A stretch of 5,423 nt of DNA from an uncultured archaeon. GTDB taxonomy: Archaea > Aenigmatarchaeota > Aenigmatarchaeia > CG10238-14 > SCSR01. The translations under genes were made by a program, and so were the position numbers. Of this stretch, positions 1 to 5,423 are shown in pieces (position 1 is the stretch's first letter; each line of letters begins with the position of its first letter). The DNA is taken from positions 1 to 5,423 of the forward strand of contig CALIKW010000036.1 of NCBI GenBank assembly GCA_938017915.1, given 5' to 3'. The notes under the pieces were generated by a model, which saw nothing but the letters and a program-made list of their open reading frames with translations, did not search any database and was not told the DNA's origin.

Positions 1-2628
1 ATTTGGATATTCTGTTTTCAATTGACCTTCTTTAAAAGGCTCTCCAGTTTTTATATCATGAGGAAAAATAATATACACGGAGTGTTTTGAATACCAGCGT
101 TTGACATCTTTTCCACGTATTAGTGGATAAACTAAGTCTATATCGACACATTGTTTTACTTTTTTAACGTTTCTTTTGCCTCCTTTTGCTAAATTCTCGA
201 CTAGTAATTTACTCTTTAGATTCGACAGAATATTAATTAAGTAAACACCATTAAGAGCATTAAGTGAACCTTCGTACCCTTTATAATCAGATTCTTTTAT
301 CACTTTTTTGATGACGCCCAAAGATTTTTCTGTTACCAGTATCCAAGGCGATTTTGGTTTATTAGTTTCTATTGGAACCAAATCCATGTTAAATTGTTTA
401 GTTATTTTATTAACCTCCAATAAATCTGCTTCTTGAGAAATACCACCACTTTTCTGATAAGACCACATTTTACATTTAATTGGGAAATTAGTTTTCCCAT
501 GTTTGATCACTAAAAGACCGGTTCTATTAGTGGCACCCTCGAATGGATATAATTCAGATAATTCATGAACTGTTATTACCTCACATTTATTAGTTAAAAA
601 ATTCCTAAACCCAGCAGCACCTTGTGTTTTTATCACATTATAAGGGATAAGAAAACCTAAAATACCATTTTCATTTGTGTATTGGTCAAAGCATCTCGCT
701 ACAAAGAGAGTTGCTATATCTCTTTTAATTCCACGCAACCCTCTACCTTCAGTCATATCAATCAATCCATACTTATTCCAAAGCTCTTTAGTAGAATTTC
801 TATAAAACTCAGGCAAATTTTCCCAGTTTATCCAAGGCGGATTGCCAACAACATAATCAAACTTACCAATAAGCATCGGTGAGAATGAATTTTTCAATAA
901 ACTTGTCCAAATTTTATTTTTTCCCAGCTTTTCTAACTTTAGAATTTTATCATAAAGTCTGATGAAAGATTTTATAGATTGTCTACTTAATGGAATCTTT
1001 TTACTTAACATTTTTTCAAATTCTTCTTTTGTCCATCCTATTTTGATACCCTCTGATATAATTGAAAGAACAGGATAAAGATAGTTCTTGTCTATAACTT
1101 CTTTTGTTATCCAAAACCTTCCTTCATTTGTATGCAATTCAAATTCATGTTCACCATACATTGTCATTTTTCTTATAACTGAAATAGAATCTGCAAGATA
1201 AATCGGAATTTCAATTCCTTCTCTTGGTCTATATCTTAACAAATCTGAAAGTGCTATTAAGTAGTTTGCTTTTGATGCTAGCACTGCTAAAGGATTAAGA
1301 TCAATCCCTTTAACATTATTTATTATTTTTTGTATCAATTCCCTTTTATCTAGAAAATGTTCCTCAGCGTATTCTTTAATTCTTTTAATAGCCAATACCA
1401 AAAATGTACCGGAACCACAAGCAGGATCTAATATTCTCTTATCAGGATTTCCATCATAACCGACTTCATTTAGCAACAACTCAGCAAGCCAATCAGGAGT
1501 AAAGTATTCTCCCAACCTATGTCTTATATCTCTCGGAACTAAATTCTGATAAAGTCTTTTGAAAAGGTCCTTTACTCTTTCAGGGTTTAACTCAACTGTA
1601 GCTGGCTCATAATCCAAAAGTTTTTTAGTTAGTTCAAATATAGATTCAGCTATCTTTTCATTCCATTCATCTAAATACCATGCAAAGTAGTCAGCTTCTA
1701 GAAAATTTCTTATTCCAACAGTTGCAAAAATCCCACCCTCTTCCAAATCTTTTAATTCTTCTAACATTTCCTTAGGACTTCTGTAGTAAGCTTCCTCTAC
1801 TCTCTTGAGATATGAACCAAGAAGACTATCGGCAAAAAGAGTAACAATTTCAGATGTCAGTAATTTCATCAAAATTGTATAATAAGTGTGAATTGCATAG
1901 AGCAATTTTTCTACATCAACTTTTTTACGATCAGTTAATCCATAATATTCAACTAATCCAGCTAATTTATCTGTGGAGTAAGAACATACCTGTGAGAAAA
2001 CCCTTCTCCAATCATTAAATAACATGTCTGTTCTTGCTGTATTTTCATCCACAATAGAATCGTAAAGTGCCAAAATAACCTTTTTACTTATTTCACTTTT
2101 AGGTCCAAAATCCAAAAGTAAGAATTCAGCATCAATAGGCTTTCTTCTCAAACCCCGAATAGATTCCAATAATCTGAGAACAGTTTGTGCATTAACTTTC
2201 AAAGGATCTTCTTGTTCTTCCCACTCATTTTTCCTGAATCTAACAAACCCAATTTTATAACCATCAAGAATTACAGCAAAGTATCTTCCATAGTATTTTT
2301 CATCAACAGCTTCTTTTTTAATATATTCTTTAACTTTTTCTTTTGCTTTGTTAAATTCAGTTTTATTGTCTAACTTCCCTGGAGCTTTGTATTCTATTAT
2401 AACATGACCATATAGAGCATCTTTTCTAACACCTGAAATCTCGTGTCTATGCTCGTAAGAAGCCCACTGGATACCCCATTTTTCTAGTATAGGTCTTAAG
2501 GTAGTTTCAACCCTTATTTTTAGTTCTTCTTCATTTCTAGACTCAGAAGCATGTTTCAGGATATCTTTAGCCAATTTGTTTGTGTCTAATTGTTCTAAAC
2601 TAATCTCTCCTTGAGGTGTCTTTACCAT
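1..2628 (-). CDS. Type IIG-like restriction-modification enzyme: fused nuclease, N6-adenine methyltransferase and specificity domain (3' end outside window)
   Basis: One open frame of 876 codons reaches the window edge without a stop, so the C-terminus is missing. The product should both cleave DNA and methylate adenine at its recognition site. Residues about 30-130 resemble a PD-(D/E)XK nuclease, with D70, E79 and K81 (EYK followed by APG) as candidate catalytic residues. Residues about 130-360 look helical. The methyltransferase core has a motif X-like GEYFTP (373-378), SAM-binding LDPACGSGTF (400-409), GIDLNP with acidic D443, and catalytic NPPW (596-599). After about residue 690 comes a target-recognition region; YPLIRGKDVKRW (834-845) resembles the TaqI-like C-terminal specificity domain. 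The ATG at 2628 is chosen over an in-frame GTG at 2637 because GGTGA lies 5 nt upstream of the ATG. It follows the winged-helix gene by 1 nt, so the two are probably cotranscribed. The methyltransferase call is firm; the type IIG class rests on the weaker nuclease motif. The target sequence cannot be predicted. Confidence 0.9.
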   Translation of the reverse strand, partial: MVKTPQGEISLEQLDTNKLAKDILKHASESRNEEELKIRVETTLRPILEKWGIQWASYEHRHEISGVRKDALYGHVIIEYKAPGKLDNKTEFNKAKEKVKEYIKKEAVDEKYYGRYFAVILDGYKIGFVRFRKNEWEEQEDPLKVNAQTVLRLLESIRGLRRKPIDAEFLLLDFGPKSEISKKVILALYDSIVDENTARTDMLFNDWRRVFSQVCSYSTDKLAGLVEYYGLTDRKKVDVEKLLYAIHTYYTILMKLLTSEIVTLFADSLLGSYLKRVEEAYYRSPKEMLEELKDLEEGGIFATVGIRNFLEADYFAWYLDEWNEKIAESIFELTKKLLDYEPATVELNPERVKDLFKRLYQNLVPRDIRHRLGEYFTPDWLAELLLNEVGYDGNPDKRILDPACGSGTFLVLAIKRIKEYAEEHFLDKRELIQKIINNVKGIDLNPLAVLASKANYLIALSDLLRYRPREGIEIPIYLADSISVIRKMTMYGEHEFELHTNEGRFWITKEVIDKNYLYPVLSIISEGIKIGWTKEEFEKMLSKKIPLSRQSIKSFIRLYDKILKLEKLGKNKIWTSLLKNSFSPMLIGKFDYVVGNPPWINWENLPEFYRNSTKELWNKYGLIDMTEGRGLRGIKRDIATLFVARCFDQYTNENGILGFLIPYNVIKTQGAAGFRNFLTNKCEVITVHELSELYPFEGATNRTGLLVIKHGKTNFPIKCKMWSYQKSGGISQEADLLEVNKITKQFNMDLVPIETNKPKSPWILVTEKSLGVIKKVIKESDYKGYEGSLNALNGVYLINILSNLKSKLLVENLAKGGKRNVKKVKQCVDIDLVYPLIRGKDVKRWYSKHSVYIIFPHDIKTGEPFKEGQLKTEYPN

Positions 2629-2629
2629 T

Positions 2630-2881
2630 TCATTCACCTTTAGATATTTCTTTTATGGCTTCTTCAGGACTTATTAACTTGTACAACCTCTTCCTTGAAT
2701 CTTTTGGGTGGAGTCTTATCTCTAACCAACCTCTTTGTTTAAGTTCAGATAAAATAATGCTTACCATCTTATCATCGTTGAGTGTTTTGGAAGCTTCATC
2801 ATGATTAAATTCTTTATTTTTGAACTTAGTCCAGAGTTTTGAATATGCTTTCATTATCCACCTAGGTAAAGGTTCTACCAT
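2630..2881 (-). CDS. Small winged-helix DNA-binding protein, first gene of the restriction-modification cassette
   Basis: An 83-residue protein with the pattern of a compact winged helix-turn-helix. Helix 1 is about residues 7-20, helix 2 about 26-34, and the probable recognition helix about 38-50 (KMVSIILSELKQRG). A two-strand wing follows at about 52-69 (WLEIRL, then RKRLYKL), and the protein ends in a charged helix. There is no catalytic domain or membrane segment. The strong AGGTGATG site 4 nt before the ATG supports the start. The stop is 1 nt from the start of the large restriction-modification gene, so the two are probably cotranscribed and coupled. Position and fold suggest a transcriptional regulator of the cassette, analogous in role but not in sequence class to the controller proteins of bacterial restriction systems. 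From memory, similar small winged-helix proteins also occur beside archaeal AbiE-like nucleotidyltransferases, so an antitoxin-like ancestry is possible. The DNA-binding role is inferred from the fold; the target is unknown. Confidence 0.85.
   Translation of the reverse strand: MVEPLPRWIMKAYSKLWTKFKNKEFNHDEASKTLNDDKMVSIILSELKQRGWLEIRLHPKDSRKRLYKLISPEEAIKEISKGE
2634..2638 (-). promoter_or_regulatory. Shine-Dalgarno site GGTGA of the restriction-modification gene
   Basis: GGTGA on the minus strand matches the archaeal anti-Shine-Dalgarno sequence and lies 5 nt before the ATG at 2628. It overlaps the last codons of the winged-helix gene. It decides the start: the in-frame GTG at 2637 is part of the site itself. 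Confidence 0.7.
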
Positions 2882-2885
2882 CTTA

Positions 2886-2893
2886 CATCACCT
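2886..2893 (-). promoter_or_regulatory. Strong Shine-Dalgarno site AGGTGATG of the winged-helix gene
   Basis: AGGTGATG on the minus strand is an 8-base match to the archaeal anti-Shine-Dalgarno region, 4 nt before the ATG at 2881. It fixes the start of the winged-helix gene and shows that the mRNA has a short leader and is not leaderless. Confidence 0.8.
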
Positions 2894-2907
2894 ATGTTTA
2901 TAACATA
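2893..2907. promoter_or_regulatory. Candidate operator: palindrome TATGTT-TAT-AACATA
   Basis: Two perfect 6-bp inverted arms are separated by 3 nt. The element lies between the TATA box (about 2916-2923) and the Shine-Dalgarno site of the winged-helix gene, over the expected transcription start. A protein bound here would block initiation. The natural candidate is the winged-helix protein itself, which is an inference. In DNA this AT-rich, a palindrome of this size can arise by chance. Confidence 0.35.
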
Positions 2908-2914
2908 ATTAATA

Positions 2915-2929
2915 GTTTAAAAGTTTGTA
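2915..2929 (-). promoter_or_regulatory. BRE/TATA promoter of the restriction-modification cassette
   Basis: On the minus strand TACAAA (BRE-like, 2929-2924) is followed directly by CTTTTAAA (TATA-like, 2923-2916). A start about 25 nt downstream of the box centre falls near 2895, giving a leader of about 13 nt that just includes the AGGTGATG site. The spacing makes this the best promoter candidate for both cassette genes. Confidence 0.5.
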
Positions 2930-2960
2930 AATTTAACGAATAACCTATATACTTAACTAC

Positions 2961-2976
2961 ACAAACATTTAAATAA
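2961..2976 (+). promoter_or_regulatory. Plus-strand consensus TATA box TTTAAATA with upstream BRE-like bases
   Basis: TTTAAATA at 2968-2975 matches the archaeal TATA consensus closely, preceded by ACAAACA. Transcription would start near 2996-2998 and run rightward, away from the restriction-modification cassette. No start codon lies at that point, so what it expresses is unclear: a small RNA, the remnant reading frame just downstream, or nothing, given the AT-rich background. Confidence 0.35.
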
Positions 2977-3083
2977 TCGATACCAAAATAGTAAAAACAG
3001 AAAAAGAAATTATTGAGCTTAGTAACCAAGGATACGATTGTCAACCCATAGGGAATAACAAGTGGTTGATGAAAATTAAGTAA
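2973..3083 (+). pseudogene. Short protein-like open stretch without a start codon; possible gene remnant
   Basis: A 36-codon open stretch ends in TAA at 3081-3083. Its translation looks like real protein: EKEIIELSNQGYDCQPIGNN, then KWLMKIK before the stop, an amphipathic helix followed by a GY-x(3)-P-x-G-x(2)-KW strand-like segment. No ATG, GTG or TTG occurs until the last few codons, and an in-frame TAA lies at 2970-2972. The ATA codon at 2988 could be a decayed ATG, giving a 31-residue peptide. I do not recognise the family. It may be the tail of a gene lost when the neighbouring restriction-modification cassette arrived, a small protein with a non-standard start, or chance. Confidence 0.3.
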
Positions 3084-3121
3084 ATGAGGGCAATATTAAA
3101 TTCAATTTACATTAAATAGAT

Positions 3122-3147
3122 TTAAATTAAAATTTTAAAAGCAAAAA
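3122..3147 (-). terminator. T-rich archaeal-type terminator after the three-gene operon
   Basis: Directly after the stop of the PH-domain gene the minus strand reads TTTTTGCTTTTAAAATTTTAATTT. Runs of T without a GC-rich hairpin are the usual archaeal termination signal. The AT-rich background keeps this tentative. Confidence 0.45.
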
Positions 3148-3615
3148 TTAGCTTTCTCCAGTTTCCTTTTCTTCAATCTTGCTTATCCTATTTTCGATTA
3201 TCCTCAAAATTTTCTCCGGCTCTTTTATTCCCTTTATCCTAATATTCCCCATTACTCCTTTTACAAAAATATCTCCGAAATTAAAAATCCTTCCTGCTAA
3301 CGATTTTATTAAAGTTACGTCCGCAACACTTTGATAGGGTATGGATACTTCTTTTTTAGAAATAATTCCTTCTACTTTTTTTATCTCATTCTCGGTTATA
3401 AAATACTCTCTAATTAATTTTTCAGATTCCGGCTCAAGAAGAAGGATTAAAGCTATGGAAAAAAAGATTAGAAAAATTGTTTGGGAATATAAGTCTGAGA
3501 AATTTAGGTAAGGTAAAAGTAAAATTAAGAAGAAGGCAAGGAGTACAATTAAAAGATAATTCCAGAGATAAGAAATTCTTGAAGTTTTGCACTTCAATCC
3601 TTTTACTTCTTCCAT
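3148..3615 (-). CDS. Two-helix membrane protein with a bacterial PH-like (bPH2/YdbS-type) domain
   Basis: A 155-residue protein. Residues about 18-36 and 45-60 are strongly hydrophobic and should form a membrane hairpin. Residues about 69-145 match the bPH2 (DUF304, YdbS-like) pattern: FITENEIKKVEGIISKKEV, then IPYQSVADVTLIKSLAGRIF, then FGDIFVKG, ending in a basic helix (about 133-146) and a charged tail. The domain should face the cytoplasm. The molecular function of this family is largely unknown; relatives sit at the membrane as probable scaffolds. It is the last gene of the operon, 14 nt after the methyltransferase stop. No Shine-Dalgarno sequence precedes the ATG. A TATA-like CCTTTAAAATAAT overlaps the upstream stop but is too near the ATG to serve it. 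A start at the TTG of codon 7 is possible but less likely. The family call is fairly secure; a link to the RNA-modification genes upstream is not established. Confidence 0.85.
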   Translation of the reverse strand: MEEVKGLKCKTSRISYLWNYLLIVLLAFFLILLLPYLNFSDLYSQTIFLIFFSIALILLLEPESEKLIREYFITENEIKKVEGIISKKEVSIPYQSVADVTLIKSLAGRIFNFGDIFVKGVMGNIRIKGIKEPEKILRIIENRISKIEEKETGES

Positions 3616-3629
3616 AATTAACTATTATT

Positions 3630-4268
3630 TTAAAGGTTATTCAATTTTTTTACAACGTACAAATCCACAAAGTATTTTATTCTTGGCTTTTTATGAAATT
3701 TGAAAGTATGTGGAAGGATAAATTCATACTTCAAAATTTTTTCAACTCTTGCATTAAAACTTTCTATAAAATTTTTTAGAAAAGTTCTTGTTTTCTTCCT
3801 ACCATTTCTGTGTAAAGTATAAATTCTCTTCCCACATCTCAAAGCTGCTTCTATGAAAATCCTGTCAGCATGCCTTGTTTTAACGCCAAAAGGCGGGTTT
3901 TGAAGTATTGTGTTTGCTTTAGAAAACCAATTCCTTATATCACATATTACAAAAAAAACTGGCAACTTTTTTGAAGAATAAATTTCATGTCTTTTTAAAT
4001 TTTCCTTTGCAACTTTTATCACATTCTTATCTATATCTACCCCAACCACAAGCTTCGCTCCCAACAAAGCAGCTCCTATAGCAAGCCTCCCTGACCCGCA
4101 GCCAAAATCAAAAACAACTTTATCTTTAATATCTCCATGCAAATAAGCTAAATTTAGAATTTCAGCAGCTAGATTGCCTGTTATAGTATACTGCTCTAAG
4201 CTAGGCTTAGGATACTTTGGCTCTGCTAACTTTTGCAAGAGAATTTGAAGCTCAGATTTTTTAATCAT
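3630..4268 (-). CDS. METTL5-like N6-adenine RNA methyltransferase
   Basis: A 212-residue class I SAM-dependent methyltransferase that aligns well from memory with human METTL5 and archaeal relatives. Landmarks are LEQY (24-27), SAM-binding DFGCGSG (54-60), GVDID (76-80), CDI (109-111), catalytic NPPFG (124-128), HADR (133-136), YTLHRNGRKK (150-159) and FKFHKKP (189-195), a signature near the end of the family. Length is typical. Human METTL5, with TRMT112, makes m6A at A1832 of 18S rRNA; by analogy this protein should methylate an adenine of 16S rRNA, probably with an archaeal Trm112 encoded elsewhere. The usual Pro after LEQY-x-T is absent: LEQYTITG stands where LEQY-x-TPG is common. The start overlaps the stop of the radical SAM gene as ATGA, with no Shine-Dalgarno sequence, suggesting translational coupling. 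The methyltransferase call is firm; the rRNA target is inferred from the family. Confidence 0.92.
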   Translation of the reverse strand: MIKKSELQILLQKLAEPKYPKPSLEQYTITGNLAAEILNLAYLHGDIKDKVVFDFGCGSGRLAIGAALLGAKLVVGVDIDKNVIKVAKENLKRHEIYSSKKLPVFFVICDIRNWFSKANTILQNPPFGVKTRHADRIFIEAALRCGKRIYTLHRNGRKKTRTFLKNFIESFNARVEKILKYEFILPHTFKFHKKPRIKYFVDLYVVKKLNNL

Positions 4269-5257
4269 ATTTTCTCAGCAATATACAAGTTATGCTTATT
4301 TCTTAAAATTTTTACCTTAATTTCATCTCCTACTTCAGCTTCACAATTTACAACAGTCAAACTCCTGTTTTTTGCTGTAGCAATCATTTCCTTTTCCATC
4401 CATCCAGGAGCTAAAACCTTTACTCTTGTTTTCTCTCCTTTTTCAAAAACTATTGGGTAAATTCTTGTCTTTTTTATACCAAAATCTTCTGGCTTAATCC
4501 TTAGTTTTACTTTAAACCTTTTTTCCCATTCCTCTATTTTTCTGAAAAATTTCCACCAGCTTAGTGCTTTTACGTTTCTAACTTTTCTCCCAAACTTATG
4601 GATTTCATACTTTTGAATTCCAAGAAATGGCCATTTTTTATTCCTGTTTATACTTTTAACAAACTCTATTATTTTAGGAATCTCTTCGTCGTTTAAGCCA
4701 GGAATCCATACAGGTGTTACTAAGAGCTCTATTTTGCTTTCACTTATGTACTTTGCAATTTCCAAAACTTTTTTAACATCATAGCTTTCATCTCCAGCCA
4801 ACCTTTTTGCCAAATTCTCATTTAAAGAATGAATTGAAAGATTAATTCTTTGAAGTCCAACTTCCTCAAGCTGATCAACGAGATTTTGGGTAAGTAGTGT
4901 GCCATTAGTTTCCAATGCAATACTCTCAACTTCCATTGCAGAAATTTCCTGAACAAGTTCAACTATTTTTTTATACGTTAATGGCTCGCCAACAGAATCT
5001 ATAAACGCATGAATTCTTCCCTTGAATTTTATTAATTCTTTAATCCAATCTACTAAATAATTTAATTCTACTGTATACTCTGTTTTGTGAAATTTTGAAA
5101 ATGGTCCTGAATCTGTTGAGCAGAATGGGCAATTTAAATTACAAATTGAAGTTGGTCTTATCTGTAAAAGGTTTGTACCCCTATCTATTATACCTATTTG
5201 AATTAAGCCTACTAACGGAATTTCTGCATCTTTTGGTATTTTTACTAGCTTTTTCAT
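4265..5257 (-). CDS. Radical SAM protein with C-terminal TRAM domain, candidate RNA-modifying enzyme
   Basis: A 330-residue protein. CNLNCPFC (39-46; C39, C43, C46) is the canonical CxxxCxxC that binds a 4Fe-4S cluster for SAM cleavage. VGEP (89-92) stands in the SAM-binding GGE-like position, and ETNGTL (116-121) is typical of a later strand of the radical SAM barrel. The barrel runs to about residue 225. A Trp- and Lys-rich linker (about 230-270) leads to a TRAM RNA-binding domain at about 273-330 (starting GEKTRVKVLAPGW; ending EVGDEIKVKIL and YIAEKI). MiaB-type methylthiotransferases also carry radical SAM plus TRAM, but this protein lacks their N-terminal domain and shows only one complete cluster motif, so it is a different enzyme. 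The TRAM domain points to a tRNA or rRNA substrate; the reaction is unknown. It is the first gene of the operon, overlapping the METTL5-like gene by ATGA. No Shine-Dalgarno sequence precedes the ATG; a TATA-like box about 25 nt upstream suggests a leaderless mRNA. Confidence 0.9.
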   Translation of the reverse strand: MKKLVKIPKDAEIPLVGLIQIGIIDRGTNLLQIRPTSICNLNCPFCSTDSGPFSKFHKTEYTVELNYLVDWIKELIKFKGRIHAFIDSVGEPLTYKKIVELVQEISAMEVESIALETNGTLLTQNLVDQLEEVGLQRINLSIHSLNENLAKRLAGDESYDVKKVLEIAKYISESKIELLVTPVWIPGLNDEEIPKIIEFVKSINRNKKWPFLGIQKYEIHKFGRKVRNVKALSWWKFFRKIEEWEKRFKVKLRIKPEDFGIKKTRIYPIVFEKGEKTRVKVLAPGWMEKEMIATAKNRSLTVVNCEAEVGDEIKVKILRNKHNLYIAEKI

Positions 5258-5270
5258 AAAAAATTTAAGG
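5258..5270 (+). promoter_or_regulatory. Leaderless promoter of the nicotinamidase gene
   Basis: AAAAAA (BRE-like, 5258-5263) is followed by TTTAAGG (TATA-like, 5264-5270). The centre is about 25 nt before the GTG at 5292, so transcription would begin at or next to the start codon. No Shine-Dalgarno sequence is present, in agreement with leaderless translation. Confidence 0.45.
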
Positions 5271-5277
5271 TTAGCTT

Positions 5278-5291
5278 TGAATAAGTTTTTT
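5278..5291 (-). promoter_or_regulatory. Leaderless promoter of the radical SAM operon
   Basis: On the minus strand AAAAAA (5291-5286) is followed by CTTATTCA (5285-5278), a weaker TATA match. The centre is about 25 nt before the ATG at 5257, the same geometry as the opposing promoter. No Shine-Dalgarno sequence precedes the ATG. Confidence 0.4.
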
Positions 5292-5423
5292 GTGAAAAAG
5301 GCCTTGATAATAGTTGATATGCAAAAGGATTTTTGTAAGGGTGGAAGCCTAGAAGTTCCTGGAGCAGATGAAATAATTCCTTATTTAAATGAATGTATAA
5401 GGATTTTTTCAAAAAAAGGTTTT
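5292..5423 (+). CDS. pncA: Nicotinamidase (isochorismatase-fold hydrolase), N-terminal 44 residues only
   Basis: The frame starts at GTG 5292 and leaves the window after 44 codons. KKALIIVDMQKDFCKGGSLE then VPGADEIIPYLN is the classic N-terminus of PncA nicotinamidases. D9 is the expected catalytic Asp of the Asp-Lys-Cys triad, and the DF-x(3)-GSL-x-VPGA stretch is typical of nicotinamidases within the isochorismatase family. The enzyme converts nicotinamide to nicotinate for NAD salvage in the cytoplasm. The metal ligands, Lys and Cys lie beyond the edge. GTG is preferred over an in-frame TTG at 5277 because homologues begin just before KALI and because a TATA-like box sits about 25 nt upstream, fitting a leaderless start. 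It is transcribed away from the radical SAM operon, with 34 bp between the starts. Confidence 0.85.
   Translation, partial: MKKALIIVDMQKDFCKGGSLEVPGADEIIPYLNECIRIFSKKGF

Noticed and set aside
682..882. Plus-strand open frame of 66 codons
   Set aside because: Lies wholly antisense inside the restriction-modification gene, across the NPPW region; its composition is that of a shadow frame.
2185..2373. Plus-strand open frame of 62 codons rich in Phe
   Set aside because: Antisense to the nuclease domain; the Phe content simply mirrors Lys and Glu codons on the coding strand.
1..2628. BREX (PglX) or DISARM methyltransferase
   Set aside because: PglX and DISARM methylases share the adenine methyltransferase core, but no other BREX or DISARM gene is visible, and the N-terminal nuclease-like site favours a stand-alone type IIG enzyme. 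Genes beyond position 1 could change this.
2616..2804. Plus-strand open frame of 62 codons
   Set aside because: Antisense to the winged-helix gene, which has a strong ribosome-binding site and a recognisable fold.
3122..3145. AT-only self-complementary sequence (TTAAAATTTTAA) as a hairpin or protein-binding site
   Set aside because: Palindromes of A and T are expected by chance at this base composition; a T-rich terminator explains the region better.
2882..3147. tRNA, CRISPR repeat or insertion-sequence end in the intergenic region
   Set aside because: No cloverleaf arms, TTC-type T-loop, repeated units or terminal inverted repeats could be found on either strand.
4233..4460. Plus-strand open frame of 75 codons
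   Set aside because: Antisense to the TRAM domain and the start of the methyltransferase gene; no initiation signal.
4265..5257. MiaB/e-MtaB-type methylthiotransferase
   Set aside because: The C-terminal TRAM domain fits, but the N-terminal methylthiotransferase domain with its second cluster is absent and the protein is much shorter than that family.

Overview
The window looks like chromosomal DNA from an AT-rich archaeon. Three things point there. The coding content is archaeal: a METTL5-type RNA methyltransferase, a radical SAM protein ending in a TRAM domain, and a PncA-type nicotinamidase. The Shine-Dalgarno sequences are of the GGTGA(TG) type, matching an archaeal 16S 3' end. Several starts have BRE/TATA-like sequences about 25 nt upstream, a spacing that implies leaderless or very short-leader transcripts. 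The lineage cannot be fixed from the sequence alone.

Left part (1-2881, minus strand): a two-gene restriction-modification cassette. A small winged-helix protein (2630-2881) comes first, then 1 nt, then a very large single-chain restriction-modification enzyme (1-2628) that runs off the left edge. The enzyme carries an N-terminal PD-(D/E)XK-like nuclease, a gamma-class N6-adenine methyltransferase core (LDPACGSGTF and NPPW) and the start of a TaqI-like specificity domain, the type IIG layout. A short palindrome lies between the TATA box and the ribosome-binding site of the winged-helix gene, so self-regulation is a reasonable hypothesis.

Middle (2882-3147): about 266 nt without a convincing intact gene. 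It holds the cassette promoter, a plus-strand consensus TATA box followed by a 36-codon protein-like open stretch with no usable start (a gene remnant or a small transcript), and a T-rich presumed terminator for the operon to its right.

Right part (3148-5257, minus strand): a likely three-gene operon. A radical SAM-TRAM protein overlaps a METTL5-like methyltransferase by ATGA, and a two-helix membrane protein with a bacterial PH-like domain follows 14 nt later. The first two are both probably RNA-modifying and may work in the same process; the membrane protein has no obvious functional link. At 5292 a divergent nicotinamidase gene begins and leaves the window. Its promoter and the radical SAM promoter are packed into the same 34-bp gap as near mirror images.

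I saw no tRNA, rRNA, CRISPR array, insertion sequence or riboswitch.
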